A DNA stretch of 64,000 bases from Aureisphaera sp963669405 (GCA_963669405.2 CAXXHF010000003.1:124001-188000), one strand, 5' to 3'. Numbered from the stretch's first letter, positions 25,738 through 34,383 are shown. Made by a program: numbers and translations. The notes: generated by a model not told the origin, from the sequence alone.

Positions 25738-26907
25738 CTAAATAAGTTTTTTAGAATCTCCCGCCCGGTTTATTACAAAAATCACGTAGCATGCCAACAA
25801 TGCATATTCTGCAACGACTAAACTTTTAGCTACCCCAATAATATTTTGATCTATCAGAAAATATAAAGCTACTACTAATACCAACAATTGCACAATGGCA
25901 AAATATAAGATGGAGTTCCACTGTTTTGCCTGTAATAAATAGCTAAATAATGGGATGATTATAAAGAACACCGGAATGGATAATGATAATATTTGCAATG
26001 TTTTAGTTGCTAAAGAATTGGACGTAAAATCATTGAGGTAATAAATTATATAAGGACTTACAAACCAAACTACCACTACAGACAAGGTAAATGTCAATAC
26101 TACGATAATGCTATTTTTAACAGTAATAGAGTTCCTTTTAAAGCCTTGCTTATTGTAAATTGGAAAAAAGCTAACGAACATAGTTCCTGAAATTCCCTTA
26201 ATAACATTGATCACTTTTTCTGCCAAGGCAAAAAGAGCTGCAAATTCATTTCCTAAAACATAACTCACCAAAGGCAAAATAGAGTGCGGCTTCAATAGCG
26301 AAAAGAAATTGACCAAGAAAAGATTAAAGGTTTCTCGTAAAAACCGAATTACTTCTGAAAATGAAATCCAATGAATTCTAAATAAGCCAACATGTATTTT
26401 TTTTAGCCACAAAAGAATGGCAATCAATTCTGAGATGGCAAAAAAGCAATTCACAAGAAGGCTATTGTCACTTATATAAATTAAAATTAAAAAAAGAAGT
26501 TTGGACAAAAAACCGATCAAGAATACATACTTGTTGATTTCTAGGGCATTGCAAAATAAATTAGGGTTTAAGATTTTGGGAATTAGTAGCAGTAAGCTTA
26601 AGGTCCAAATCATAAGATATTGAGGAAATGCGTAGTAGGTAACCATTAAGGAAATAAGGGCAAGGAATAGCGAGAAGGAAGTTCTTATGGATATAGCCAA
26701 ATTCCATAATTTAATTAAAAATGCAGCGTTTTCACTAACTCGTTTTGAAACCGTTGGAATGTAGTATACAAAGCTATAGTTGGCTATGGATGCCATGGCC
26801 AAGATTAATGCCTGAACCGTAAATATAATACCAACCTCTTCAAGACCATATTTGTTAATGAGTATTGGGAAACTTAAAAATGAAAAGACATAACCCAAGC
26901 TGTTCAA
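25738..26907 (-). CDS. Polysaccharide/lipid-linked oligosaccharide flippase (Wzx/MATE-like)
   Basis: 389 residues from the only standard start in frame (TTG at 26907). About 11-12 transmembrane helices. Wzx-type N-terminus NSLGYVFSFLSFPILINKYG followed by GLEEVGIIF. Conserved sequence continues upstream in frame (RFAKNFSWLFLL) to a TAG at 26970, with no ATG, GTG or TTG in the extension; ATT at 26964 would give 408 residues. Family members normally contain the KN-S-W segment, so either a rare start codon is used or a base is wrong. Should flip a lipid-linked glycan across the inner membrane; 10 bp from the convergent methyltransferase gene. Confidence 0.88.
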   Translation of the reverse strand: MNSLGYVFSFLSFPILINKYGLEEVGIIFTVQALILAMASIANYSFVYYIPTVSKRVSENAAFLIKLWNLAISIRTSFSLFLALISLMVTYYAFPQYLMIWTLSLLLLIPKILNPNLFCNALEINKYVFLIGFLSKLLFLILIYISDNSLLVNCFFAISELIAILLWLKKIHVGLFRIHWISFSEVIRFLRETFNLFLVNFFSLLKPHSILPLVSYVLGNEFAALFALAEKVINVIKGISGTMFVSFFPIYNKQGFKRNSITVKNSIIVVLTFTLSVVVVWFVSPYIIYYLNDFTSNSLATKTLQILSLSIPVFFIIIPLFSYLLQAKQWNSILYFAIVQLLVLVVALYFLIDQNIIGVAKSLVVAEYALLACYVIFVINRAGDSKKLI

Positions 26908-26981
26908 TAAAAATAACCATGAGAAGTTTTTGGCAAACCGAAATATGATTTTAGTATTAAAAATGGCCTATAGTTTGAAGA

Positions 26982-28031
26982 TTACCCTTTTAGCATTCTA
27001 AGGTATTTAACCTTTCTGTATTTTATTAGATAGATAAGCAGTGTCGGAATATTCCATCCAATTGCTTTAGGTAAAGATAGAAAAGAAAACAACAGCCTTT
27101 TTTTTAAAGGGAATATCAGATTTCTTTTTTTAGACAATTCTTTAATTTTTCCAAGATGCTTTTCATAGCATTCCCGAATTACTTTCCTTTCCTCCTTTGT
27201 CATTTTAGGTTTATCAATGATGTAAAGCATAAATGTGTCCAGCATTGCATTAAAATGATTGATGAAAATAAGTTGGTCTATTTCCTGTTTCTGAAGTTCA
27301 TGAGTACTATATTTTTCAACAACATCCAGTTCAATCGCAAATGCTTTGTTTATATCGATAATTCGCTTATTTGAAAGGGTCCGTCTCGTAATAGAGTTTG
27401 TTCGGGAATAAATATTCAATAAACTGTTGTCAACAAAACTGACCTTCTGAGAATTAAAAAGGAATTCAAGCAAAAAAGGATTGTCTTCAAACCATATTTT
27501 TTCTGGAAATTTTAGATTTTTTACAATCTCGGTTTTGTAAAGCTTACCCCAAGCTGTAGGAACAATTTTATTGCTATAAATACCCTTGATGCAGTCAATG
27601 GGTGTTGCGGTCTTGGGCATCTCCCTCCAACCTGAAACTTTTATGGTTACTCCGTTTTCGTCAACAAGTGTAAATCTTGTTATGGCCAAGTCACTACTGG
27701 TTTCAAGGATTTGTGATATAGAAACTGCTACCATTTCCTGAGAAAGCGAATCATCAGCATCTAAAAAAGTGAGATAGGTTCCTTTGGCCAAAGCCATTCC
27801 TTTGTTACGAGCGGCTCCAAGACTATCATTGGTGGAATTGATAAGATGTACATTCTGAAATTGATCGCAATATTTCTCGGCAATTACCTTAGAACCATCT
27901 GTAGAGCCATCATTGACCAAAATAATTTCAGTATTGGAATAACTTTGATCTAAAGCAGATTCAATGGCCCTTTGCAAACAAACTTCTTCATTATAAAAAG
28001 GAATGATAATGCTTACCAATGGGGATTGCAT
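26982..28031 (-). CDS. Family 2 glycosyltransferase (GT-A)
   Basis: 349 residues. N-terminal GT-A domain: PLVSIIIPFYNEE, LVNDGSTDGS (nucleotide-sugar binding), AARNKGMALAKG, and the metal-binding LDADDSLS. The C-terminal third is helical and basic (YLIKYRKVKYLRMLKG), probably membrane-associated. It should add a sugar to a lipid-linked or protein-linked acceptor. 5 bp downstream of the phosphorylase gene and a short distance upstream of the flippase, so all three are one operon. Confidence 0.93.
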   Translation of the reverse strand: MQSPLVSIIIPFYNEEVCLQRAIESALDQSYSNTEIILVNDGSTDGSKVIAEKYCDQFQNVHLINSTNDSLGAARNKGMALAKGTYLTFLDADDSLSQEMVAVSISQILETSSDLAITRFTLVDENGVTIKVSGWREMPKTATPIDCIKGIYSNKIVPTAWGKLYKTEIVKNLKFPEKIWFEDNPFLLEFLFNSQKVSFVDNSLLNIYSRTNSITRRTLSNKRIIDINKAFAIELDVVEKYSTHELQKQEIDQLIFINHFNAMLDTFMLYIIDKPKMTKEERKVIRECYEKHLGKIKELSKKRNLIFPLKKRLLFSFLSLPKAIGWNIPTLLIYLIKYRKVKYLRMLKG

Positions 28032-28036
28032 ACGCC

Positions 28037-28780
28037 TTATAATTTTATAAGTTGAGCGATTAATTTTTGTTGGGTTTCCAATAATTTATGAGGATTACTA
28101 GGAGCCTTCCATTCAGAAGAGGTTAAATAATCTGCACCAATTAATATACTTACTGCTGATGCCTTATAAAATTCAGAAAACGAATAGAGCGCAGCACATT
28201 CCATTTCAACAAAGTCACAATGCTTCCCCTTATAATAGTCTATTAAAGAAGGAACCTCTCTATACGGTGCATCGGTACTCCAGGCAATTTTTGCCTCAAG
28301 ATGGCAGGCATTTTTTATTTTTTCAAACCATGTTTTATCATAACAATCAATGTTCTCTTTTTCCGAATAAAAAAAAGAAGCTCCAGATGATGTATATACG
28401 TTCGTGATTACGGAAGGTTGTCCCTCTATAATGGTATCGTTTATGATTCCTGCAACACCAATAAATACAAACTGCTCAACACCAAGAGCTCTCAGTTCTT
28501 CTAAGAGCATTAATAGGGCAGGGGCGCCAGAACCAAACTCTGAACATAACAAGACCTTGGATTTGTGGATGTAGTGTATTCCTTGAATTCCTTTAGCTCT
28601 TTTTGTAAATGGAGATACCACTTTTGCAAAAGAAGATTTCTTTATGGAAATAATAGCAGTATTGGGAAGTTGTTTAAAGTTATAGATATTGCGGGCCCTT
28701 TTCCAAGCTACAATATCTGAAGCCTTTAATAGGGAAGTTTCCCTATAAAAATCAGCACTTTTTCTGGTAAAGAACGCCAT
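28037..28780 (-). CDS. Nucleoside phosphorylase-family protein (PNP/UDP superfamily)
   Basis: 247 residues. Phosphorylase superfamily features: FVFIGVAGII (phosphate/nucleoside loop), VYTSSGASFFY, and the signature VEMECAALYSF, in which the Glu contacts the ribose. It would split a nucleoside with phosphate. Its position in an operon with a glycosyltransferase and flippase is unusual; it might recycle a nucleoside by-product or act on a modified nucleotide of the neighbouring pathway (inference). Substrate cannot be told from the sequence. Confidence 0.88.
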   Translation of the reverse strand: MAFFTRKSADFYRETSLLKASDIVAWKRARNIYNFKQLPNTAIISIKKSSFAKVVSPFTKRAKGIQGIHYIHKSKVLLCSEFGSGAPALLMLLEELRALGVEQFVFIGVAGIINDTIIEGQPSVITNVYTSSGASFFYSEKENIDCYDKTWFEKIKNACHLEAKIAWSTDAPYREVPSLIDYYKGKHCDFVEMECAALYSFSEFYKASAVSILIGADYLTSSEWKAPSNPHKLLETQQKLIAQLIKL

Positions 28781-28868
28781 ATACTAAACCTTTCCTTTTT
28801 ATGGTAAAGCTAGTTAAAATTGATGAACGATAATTACCTTATTTTTTTGAGGCAGTAATCAACAATGA

Positions 28869-28894
28869 TTTTAGGAATGCATGCATTCCTAAAA
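28869..28894. repeat. 26-bp perfect palindrome
   Basis: Half-site TTTTAGGAATGCA followed directly by its reverse complement, without a spacer. It shares the core ATGCATGCAT with the marR operator (2434-2451). It lies 89 bp upstream of the phosphorylase start on the minus strand, in a 315-bp gene-free region. Most likely an operator for a dimeric regulator; as a spacerless palindrome without a T-run it is a poor terminator. Confidence 0.6.
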
Positions 28895-28999
28895 CATTTG
28901 GAGGAAAGATGATTCACACCAATACAGTTTTTTATCATCCCCTACGAGAATAAATCCAAAGATGATTTAATCATTTTAAGTAAGATGCTTAGAACATTA

Positions 29000-29066
29000 C
29001 CTAACTCCAAGGATCAAGATGGTTAAAGCAAGAATACAAATAGTTGCTTTTGAACCTAGAGTTAGG
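29000..29066. other. Long imperfect stem-loop in intergenic DNA
   Basis: Outer arms CCTAACTC (29000-29007) and GAGTTAGG (29059-29066); inner arms GGTTAAAGCAA (29021-29031) and TTGCTTTTGAACC (29044-29056), with a 12-nt loop and an asymmetric bulge. No T-run follows. It could be a structured RNA, or the remnant of a small inverted-repeat element. The rest of 28781-29095 shows no gene. Confidence 0.4.
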
Positions 29067-29095
29067 CTATTTTATACAGATTTTTAGTTCTTACA

Positions 29096-29716
29096 TTAAT
29101 TAAAAAGAAATGTAGCTCCTAGCTGTATTACAGAAGTTCGATTTGTTGCCTCTTTAAAATCTTTATCTATAGCATCAATCATTCCTAAATAATAGCGAGC
29201 ACTCATTTCAAATTTTTCTGAAAATGCGAATCCAAAACCAGCTCCTACAGAAAAATCTAAGTTTTGATATTCTTCAGTAGGGTTTTCAATAACCGTGCCT
29301 ATATTCAGCTTAGTATTATCATTTAATAAAACCCCTACTTGAGGACCAAGTTCAATGAAAACGATACTGTATTTATCATATTTTCCGTTTTCAATAGGAA
29401 CAACTTCTTTAAACAAGTCATATCTAAGCATTACAGGAACGGAGATATAATCAAATCTATATACTTCATCGTAGCCACCCCCCTTGTTTCGTTCTCCAAG
29501 TTGAGAATACTGTATCTCTGGTTGGACAAAAAACCTACGTTCTTTATCAATACTGAACCTAGAGAGGAATCCTATGTGAAACCCAACGCGGGTTTTCGAG
29601 AAAGAATGTACCTCTGTTATATTTGACAGATTGTTACCTCCTTTAATTCCAAACTTAGCTTGCGAATAGCCTAATGATGTGATTAACAAAAAAACGATAA
29701 AAGAAATCTTTTTCAT
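29096..29716 (-). CDS. Outer-membrane beta-barrel protein (PorT-like)
   Basis: 206 residues. Signal peptide (FIVFLLITSLGYSQ) followed by alternating beta strands: FGIKGGNNLSNI, TRVGFHIGFLSRF, RFFVQPEIQYSQLG, SVPVMLRYDLF, FIELGPQVGVLL, SVGAGFGFAF, FEMSARYYLGM, ending in a strand with C-terminal Phe-Asn (IQLGATFLFN). This is the pattern of the porin-family/PorT-like barrels common in Bacteroidota. Specific role unknown. It stands alone. Confidence 0.9.
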   Translation of the reverse strand: MKKISFIVFLLITSLGYSQAKFGIKGGNNLSNITEVHSFSKTRVGFHIGFLSRFSIDKERRFFVQPEIQYSQLGERNKGGGYDEVYRFDYISVPVMLRYDLFKEVVPIENGKYDKYSIVFIELGPQVGVLLNDNTKLNIGTVIENPTEEYQNLDFSVGAGFGFAFSEKFEMSARYYLGMIDAIDKDFKEATNRTSVIQLGATFLFN

Positions 29717-29834
29717 ATATGTATCTATTAAATTTCGGCTAAATTAATAGTATCTATATGTAGATCCTTACCTAATGTAATACATGAGTCAATAAACTAA
29801 TAAGCGATTATATTTTGGTATAAGTGTATTCAGA

Positions 29835-29960
29835 ATGACTAGAAGAAATGACCCTTTTATCACAGACTTTTATGTTTGGATTAAGAGGTTGGCTGATTTA
29901 ATTGGAATTAATAGAATAGCTGAAATAGATTCGCTATTCTGGATTCTACCCGAGGGATGA
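29835..29960 (+). CDS. Possible small ORF, 41 residues
   Basis: ATG at 29835, TGA at 29958. The peptide (MTRRNDPFITDFYVW, then IKRLADLIGINRI, ending in SLFWILPEG) has protein-like composition with an amphipathic helix, and ends 7 bp from the convergent endonuclease stop. It could be a real small protein, a relic, or chance. No promoter was identified. Confidence 0.25.
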   Translation: MTRRNDPFITDFYVWIKRLADLIGINRIAEIDSLFWILPEG

Positions 29961-29967
29961 AAACCAT

Positions 29968-31008
29968 TTACTCCACAACCACTTTCTCTATTTGTTTTTT
30001 GCCGTTGGCAATAAACTCAAAAAAGTAGATACCTTCAGGAAGGGTTGCCACAGAAATATGTGGGTTTACAGTTTCCAAATTGGTGTGTGTAAGTTTTTGT
30101 CCTAAGGTGTTGTATAGGGTGTAACCCTCTAACACCCATTCAGACTGCACTTGGATAATTTCGTCAGCTGGATTTGGAGAAAGAGTTAATTCCCAAGCAT
30201 CAAAATCATCAATACCAGCAAGTCCCCAACGGTCTTCTGCAATAGGCCCTCCCCAAATTAAAGTTGCTAAATAAGGATTGTCTATAAAAGGGTTGCGATT
30301 ACCATATACGGTTTCCAAATGTGGATTGCGTTGATCTTCAAAGTCATTTACAGGATCATCTACATTCCATTGCAAATACACTAACAACATATCTGTACTT
30401 CCTTGGGTGGAGCCTACACCGTTTAAAGAGGGCAAGCAACGATCTCCGTAGCGTGTATACATATACATCATCATACGCGCTACATCACCTTTCCATTCGT
30501 CTCCAGGATACCAATTACCACTACCTACATTCCCTGCATTTCCAGAACCAGAAGCAAATTTTTTGTTTCCTTTTTGTCCATTCATGGCTTGATCTGACGG
30601 ACGAACATTGTGTGGGTCTGCTGCAATACCCGTAGTACCATTGTCTGCACTTCCCATAGATGGATTGGCATTAGACCGAGCAAAAACATGTTCTCGGTTG
30701 TATTCGCAAGAGGTACCTCCAAAATCATCTTTATCACGACTTCTATCTGTTAAGCAGTTACCATCGCTATCATTATATCCATAGACCAAAAGAACATTGT
30801 TGCTATTGGCCGTATCTTCATCTGTAATCTTAACATCATCCCTAATATCTCCATAGGTATAGGAACTACTGGCAATAGATATTTTCTGTTGCAATTCTAC
30901 ATACAGTGCCTCTCCAGTAAGACTAAGATCTACATCATCATAATAGGGTTGTTGCGCAAAAAGGGCAGTAGTCGTAATTAAGGTAAGGAGTAGGGTGTAT
31001 AATTTCAT
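29968..31008 (-). CDS. Secreted endonuclease I family nuclease with T9SS sorting domain
   Basis: 346 residues. Signal peptide (LITTTALFAQ), then an endonuclease I/NucM domain: YNREHVFARS carries the His-Me finger catalytic His, followed by ADPHNVRPSDQAMNGQKGN (metal-binding Asn/His region) and WYPGDEWKGDVARMMMYM. A C-terminal type A sorting domain (LSPNPADEIIQV ... YTLYNTLGQKLT) targets it to the T9SS. It should degrade extracellular DNA or RNA for nutrient capture. It starts 2 bp after the rsmB-like gene stop and is cotranscribed with it. Confidence 0.94.
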   Translation of the reverse strand: MKLYTLLLTLITTTALFAQQPYYDDVDLSLTGEALYVELQQKISIASSSYTYGDIRDDVKITDEDTANSNNVLLVYGYNDSDGNCLTDRSRDKDDFGGTSCEYNREHVFARSNANPSMGSADNGTTGIAADPHNVRPSDQAMNGQKGNKKFASGSGNAGNVGSGNWYPGDEWKGDVARMMMYMYTRYGDRCLPSLNGVGSTQGSTDMLLVYLQWNVDDPVNDFEDQRNPHLETVYGNRNPFIDNPYLATLIWGGPIAEDRWGLAGIDDFDAWELTLSPNPADEIIQVQSEWVLEGYTLYNTLGQKLTHTNLETVNPHISVATLPEGIYFFEFIANGKKQIEKVVVE

Positions 31009-31010
31009 AT

Positions 31011-32222
31011 TTAAGCTTTTTTCGTAAGTCTTGCTATGTAAAAACCATCATATCCAGTTTTGCTGGGCCATAAGGTTTCTTCTTTCTCTAAGATAAATTC
31101 TTTTCCAGATTCCCGGGTTAAGAAATCTTTAATTTGTAGTTCGTTTTCTGAAGGTAATATGGAGCAAGTAGCATAAACCAATTGTCCACCAGGTTTTACC
31201 ATTCGGGAATAGCTGTCCAGTAGTTGACTTTGTGTGGAACGGATTTCGTCTAAGAATTCCGGCTGCAATTTCCATTTGGCATCAGGATTACGTCTTAATA
31301 CTCCCAATCCAGAACAAGGAGCATCAATAAGTACTTTATCTGCTTTTTCTATCAATTTTTTGATGGTCTTGGTAGACTCTATCAAACGAGTTTCTATGTT
31401 ATGTGCTCCGTTCCGTTTCGCTCGTTTCTTAAGCTCAGCTAGTTTGTTGTCATAAATATCCATTGCAATTACATTCCCCTTGTTTTCCATTAGGGAAGCA
31501 ATATGAAGGGCTTTTCCTCCTGCACCTGCACAAGCATCTACCACGCGCATGCCTGGTTTAGGATCTAGTAATTGAGCTACTTTTTGGGAAGAAGCATCTT
31601 GGACTTCAAACCATCCATCTTTGAAGGCTTGTGTGGTAAATACATTGGCTCTTTCAAACAACTCCAATGCATGAGGAATTCCTTTAATGGGATGCGTAGC
31701 AATATCAGATTCCTTCAATGCTTTTTGCAGTTCTTTTACGTCGGTTTTCAATGGATTTACCCTTAAAATAACCTTCGCTTGTTCGTTCAGTGCAGCAATT
31801 TCACTATCCCATTTCTTGCCCAATTCTTCCTGACCTAATTTATCTAGCCAATCTGGAATAGACTCACGGAATCTTCGGTTACTGGAAAGTTCGTCAAAAC
31901 GCCCTTTTATTTTTCGGGTAGGAGTACCCTCAAATTGAGGCCAGTCTGGGAGTTGAATCCCTTTTAGTGTAGCCCAAACCGTGAAAAGACGAAAAAGGTT
32001 GGGGCGATCAAATGGTTCTTTTACTTCCGCAATTTCAGCATACAAACGTTTCCATCTTACAATATCGTAAGTGGTCTCGGCAATGAATGCTCTATCTCGT
32101 GCGCCCCATCGTTTGTCCCTTTTAAGTGTGTTCTTCAATACCTTATCTGCCTGCTTCTTATGATTGAAAATCAGGTGCAGGGAATCGATCATGGCAAATA
32201 CTAAATTACGGTGTAATCTCAT
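31011..32222 (-). CDS. 16S rRNA m5C methyltransferase, RsmB/RsmF (NOL1/NOP2/Sun) family
   Basis: 403 residues. N-terminal NusB-like/RNA-binding region starting MRLHRNLVFAM. Methyltransferase core: VVDACAGAGGKALHIA (SAM motif I), DAPCSGLGVLRRNPD with Cys of motif IV, and YATCSILPSENE with the second Cys of motif VI. The two Cys residues identify RNA m5C methyltransferases. Acts on 16S rRNA in the cytoplasm. Its promoter overlaps that of the divergent propeller gene. Confidence 0.94.
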   Translation of the reverse strand: MRLHRNLVFAMIDSLHLIFNHKKQADKVLKNTLKRDKRWGARDRAFIAETTYDIVRWKRLYAEIAEVKEPFDRPNLFRLFTVWATLKGIQLPDWPQFEGTPTRKIKGRFDELSSNRRFRESIPDWLDKLGQEELGKKWDSEIAALNEQAKVILRVNPLKTDVKELQKALKESDIATHPIKGIPHALELFERANVFTTQAFKDGWFEVQDASSQKVAQLLDPKPGMRVVDACAGAGGKALHIASLMENKGNVIAMDIYDNKLAELKKRAKRNGAHNIETRLIESTKTIKKLIEKADKVLIDAPCSGLGVLRRNPDAKWKLQPEFLDEIRSTQSQLLDSYSRMVKPGGQLVYATCSILPSENELQIKDFLTRESGKEFILEKEETLWPSKTGYDGFYIARLTKKA

Positions 32223-32239
32223 ACCTTAAAAATTGGGTG

Positions 32240-32277
32240 CAAAGGTACAATTCTCCAGACCGCTTTTGTTACATTTG
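32240..32277. promoter_or_regulatory. Overlapping divergent promoters
   Basis: TACATTTG (32270-32277, plus) and TACCTTTG (32247-32240, minus) both fit TAnnTTTG and lie in the 69-bp gap between the divergent rRNA methyltransferase and propeller genes. Neither has a clear TTTG at the expected distance. Confidence 0.5.
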
Positions 32278-32291
32278 CTAAAAATATTTTC

Positions 32292-33329
32292 ATGCGATAC
32301 CTCCTTGGCTTACTTCTAACAATTACTGTAATTTCCTGTAGCAGTGATAAAAAGACTTTTACAACAGTACAGATAGAACGTGTGTTCGAAGACAGTTTGA
32401 GCATTCGTGCTATTGCTCCTCTGGATGCAGACCAGGTTTGGTTTTCTGCCAATAATGGAAGGGTAGGGCTTGTAGATGGCAAGACCCCAAAGTTGGCAAC
32501 TATACGTTACGAAGATTCTTTATTGCACTTCCGTTCTATTGCTACTACCAAAGAAGCTGTGTTTGTGTTGAGTGTTGCCAATCCTGGAGTATTGTATAAA
32601 ATCGGGTTCAATGGTAAAGAAGCTACTAATATTGAAGAAGTCTATGTAGAAAAAGGGGAAAAGGTATTTTACGATGCCATGGCTTTTTGGAATGATGAGG
32701 AAGGGATTGCCATGGGCGACCCTACCGAAGATTGTATCTCCATTATCATTACCCGTGATGGAGGAAATACTTGGAATAAGATCCCGTGCGAAACCCTTCC
32801 CAAAGCTGAAAACGGAGAAGCCGCATTTGCTGCCAGTAACAGTAATATTGCATTGGTTGGGAATCATGTTTGGATTGCTACCGGAGGAAAAAAAGCACGC
32901 GTATTACACTCTTTTAACCGAGGTAGAAGTTGGGAAGTATACGAAACACCCATGTTGCAAGGCGGTACTATGACTGGAATTTATAGCATCGATTTTTTTG
33001 ACGAACAAACTGGGGTCATTTTTGGTGGAAACTGGGAAGAAAAAGATTTTAACGAGGGAAATAAGGCACTGACCACAGACGGTGGCAAAACATGGAAATT
33101 GTTGAGCAATGGTAAAGGACCTGGATATCGTTCTCGGGTTGCATTTGTACCTGGAACCAATGGTGAGGGATTGGTAGCTGTGGGTTCCCCTGGGATTTCA
33201 TACAGCAGTGATCAAGGAGCATCTTGGACAGAACTTTCAGACGAAGGCTTTTACGCATTAGAATTCGTAAATGATTCTGTGGCTTTTGCGAGTGGGCGCA
33301 ATAAAATTTCCAAGTTATTATTCAAATAA
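32292..33329 (+). CDS. Asp-box beta-propeller lipoprotein (YCF48/BNR-like)
   Basis: 345 residues. Lipobox TVISCSSD, so exported and lipid-anchored. Four Asp-box motifs are visible: TRDGGNTW, SFNRGRSW, TTDGGKTW and SSDQGASW, which mark blades of a propeller like that of photosystem assembly factor YCF48 or sialidase-like BNR proteins. Often annotated as an oxidoreductase in this group, without catalytic residues to support it. It may be an envelope assembly or binding factor. Monocistronic with a terminator. Confidence 0.88.
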   Translation: MRYLLGLLLTITVISCSSDKKTFTTVQIERVFEDSLSIRAIAPLDADQVWFSANNGRVGLVDGKTPKLATIRYEDSLLHFRSIATTKEAVFVLSVANPGVLYKIGFNGKEATNIEEVYVEKGEKVFYDAMAFWNDEEGIAMGDPTEDCISIIITRDGGNTWNKIPCETLPKAENGEAAFAASNSNIALVGNHVWIATGGKKARVLHSFNRGRSWEVYETPMLQGGTMTGIYSIDFFDEQTGVIFGGNWEEKDFNEGNKALTTDGGKTWKLLSNGKGPGYRSRVAFVPGTNGEGLVAVGSPGISYSSDQGASWTELSDEGFYALEFVNDSVAFASGRNKISKLLFK

Positions 33330-33356
33330 AAAAGCACCCGAAAGGATGCTTTTTTT
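33328..33356. terminator. Bidirectional terminator between convergent genes
   Basis: AAAAAAGCAcCC-gaaa-GGaTGCTTTTTT; A-runs and T-runs on both flanks serve the propeller gene (plus) and the sensor gene (minus). Confidence 0.87.
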
Positions 33357-33373
33357 AGGGAAAAGAATGCTGA

Positions 33374-33814
33374 TCAATTTTTTCCTCTTCTATTTTTTCG
33401 TTCTTTCATCAATTCTAGCAACCTTCTTTTAAATTGTTCTTCGGCACGATGCATTTTAACGATCTTCTTGGGTGGAAGCACTGTCCTCAATTTTTCAATC
33501 AATTGCTTAGTGTACTCAAGCTCTAAGGTTTTATGTTTTATGCCATTCTCTATGATGGTATTTGCTTGTTCATCGGTAAGGTTATCAATACCATTGGCTC
33601 TTGCTTTCTTGAATGCCTCACGCCCTTCCTTTCTTATACTCTCCATCTTATCTTCATGCGCATTGTAAATAGGCCAGAATTTTTCGGCTTCAGAAGCAGT
33701 GAGATCCAAAGCATCGGTAATATGAGCCCTCTTCAATGCTTTGATCCTTTCTCCTCCTTGAGCCAGTATCCCAACAGAACAGAATAGTAAAAGTGTAAAT
33801 AATATTTTCTTCAT
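33374..33814 (-). CDS. CpxP/Spy-like periplasmic sensor of the ECF sigma system
   Basis: 146 residues: signal peptide (TLLLFCSVGILAQ) then an all-helical, charged domain (LDLTASEAEKFWPIYNAHED, KLRTVLPPKKIVKMHRAEEQ), which resembles LTxxQ/Spy periplasmic chaperone-like sensors. In Bacteroidota such proteins follow an ECF sigma factor and anti-sigma factor. It probably senses envelope stress. Third gene of the operon, 10 bp after the anti-sigma gene. Confidence 0.85.
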   Translation of the reverse strand: MKKILFTLLLFCSVGILAQGGERIKALKRAHITDALDLTASEAEKFWPIYNAHEDKMESIRKEGREAFKKARANGIDNLTDEQANTIIENGIKHKTLELEYTKQLIEKLRTVLPPKKIVKMHRAEEQFKRRLLELMKERKNRRGKN

Positions 33815-33824
33815 TTCTTAAGTG

Positions 33825-34331
33825 TTATTCAATTAAAATGGACGGATCGTCTATGTTGTCCAACAAATAGTCTTCCAAATTTTCGTCTCCCAAATAGTTG
33901 TTTTCAATTTCTAAGAGTTCCAAATCTTCATCAGTCAAAACCTGTGCCAAATCGTAACTGTCTAATGACGTTAGGTCTTCTCCCATATATGCTTCTATTT
34001 CTGTTTGACTTAACTCTTCCAGACTTACCAATTTTTCACCAAAAGGGTTAAAAACAGTAAATACAAAGGCTATACATGCTGCGATGGAAGCTGCAAACCA
34101 GAATGCTTTTTTACGGAACAATGGGACTACCTTGGTTTCTGAGTTCACCTCAGTTACCTTCTGAAGGATTGTATCTTCCAGATTATCAAAGTAGCCTTTG
34201 GGTACACCGAACCCAGGTTTTTTGGGAAGCTTTTCCAGTTCTATGTTTTCAAAGAGTGTCTCTTCGAAGCTCTCGAAATATCCTTCGGGAACTTTAAAAC
34301 CGTGTTCGTATTTTTCCTTGTTTTCTTCCAT
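33825..34331 (-). CDS. Membrane-bound anti-sigma factor
   Basis: 168 residues. The N-terminus holds two similar segments, KVPEGYFESFEETLFENIE and GVPKGYFDNLEDTILQKVTE (a repeated VPxGYF motif). One transmembrane helix (FWFAASIAACIAFVFTVF, about 77-94) precedes an acidic periplasmic domain rich in Glu, Asp and Leu. The gene lies between a sigma factor and a periplasmic sensor, so it should hold the sigma factor at the membrane (inference by context). Confidence 0.82.
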   Translation of the reverse strand: MEENKEKYEHGFKVPEGYFESFEETLFENIELEKLPKKPGFGVPKGYFDNLEDTILQKVTEVNSETKVVPLFRKKAFWFAASIAACIAFVFTVFNPFGEKLVSLEELSQTEIEAYMGEDLTSLDSYDLAQVLTDEDLELLEIENNYLGDENLEDYLLDNIDDPSILIE

Positions 34332-34383
34332 GTTACGCTCGTTAGACTCTTTTTATGTCCAAAGGTTTCATTGGGTTGATCAT

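Noticed and set aside
28909..28950. 13-codon ORF after GGAGG at 28909
   Set aside because: Very short, in a phylum that makes little use of Shine-Dalgarno sites, and with no recognisable peptide.
29000..29066. tRNA gene at the stem-loop
   Set aside because: Arms of 7-8 bp are present, but no T-loop (TTCRA) or anticodon arm fits on either strand in the right place.
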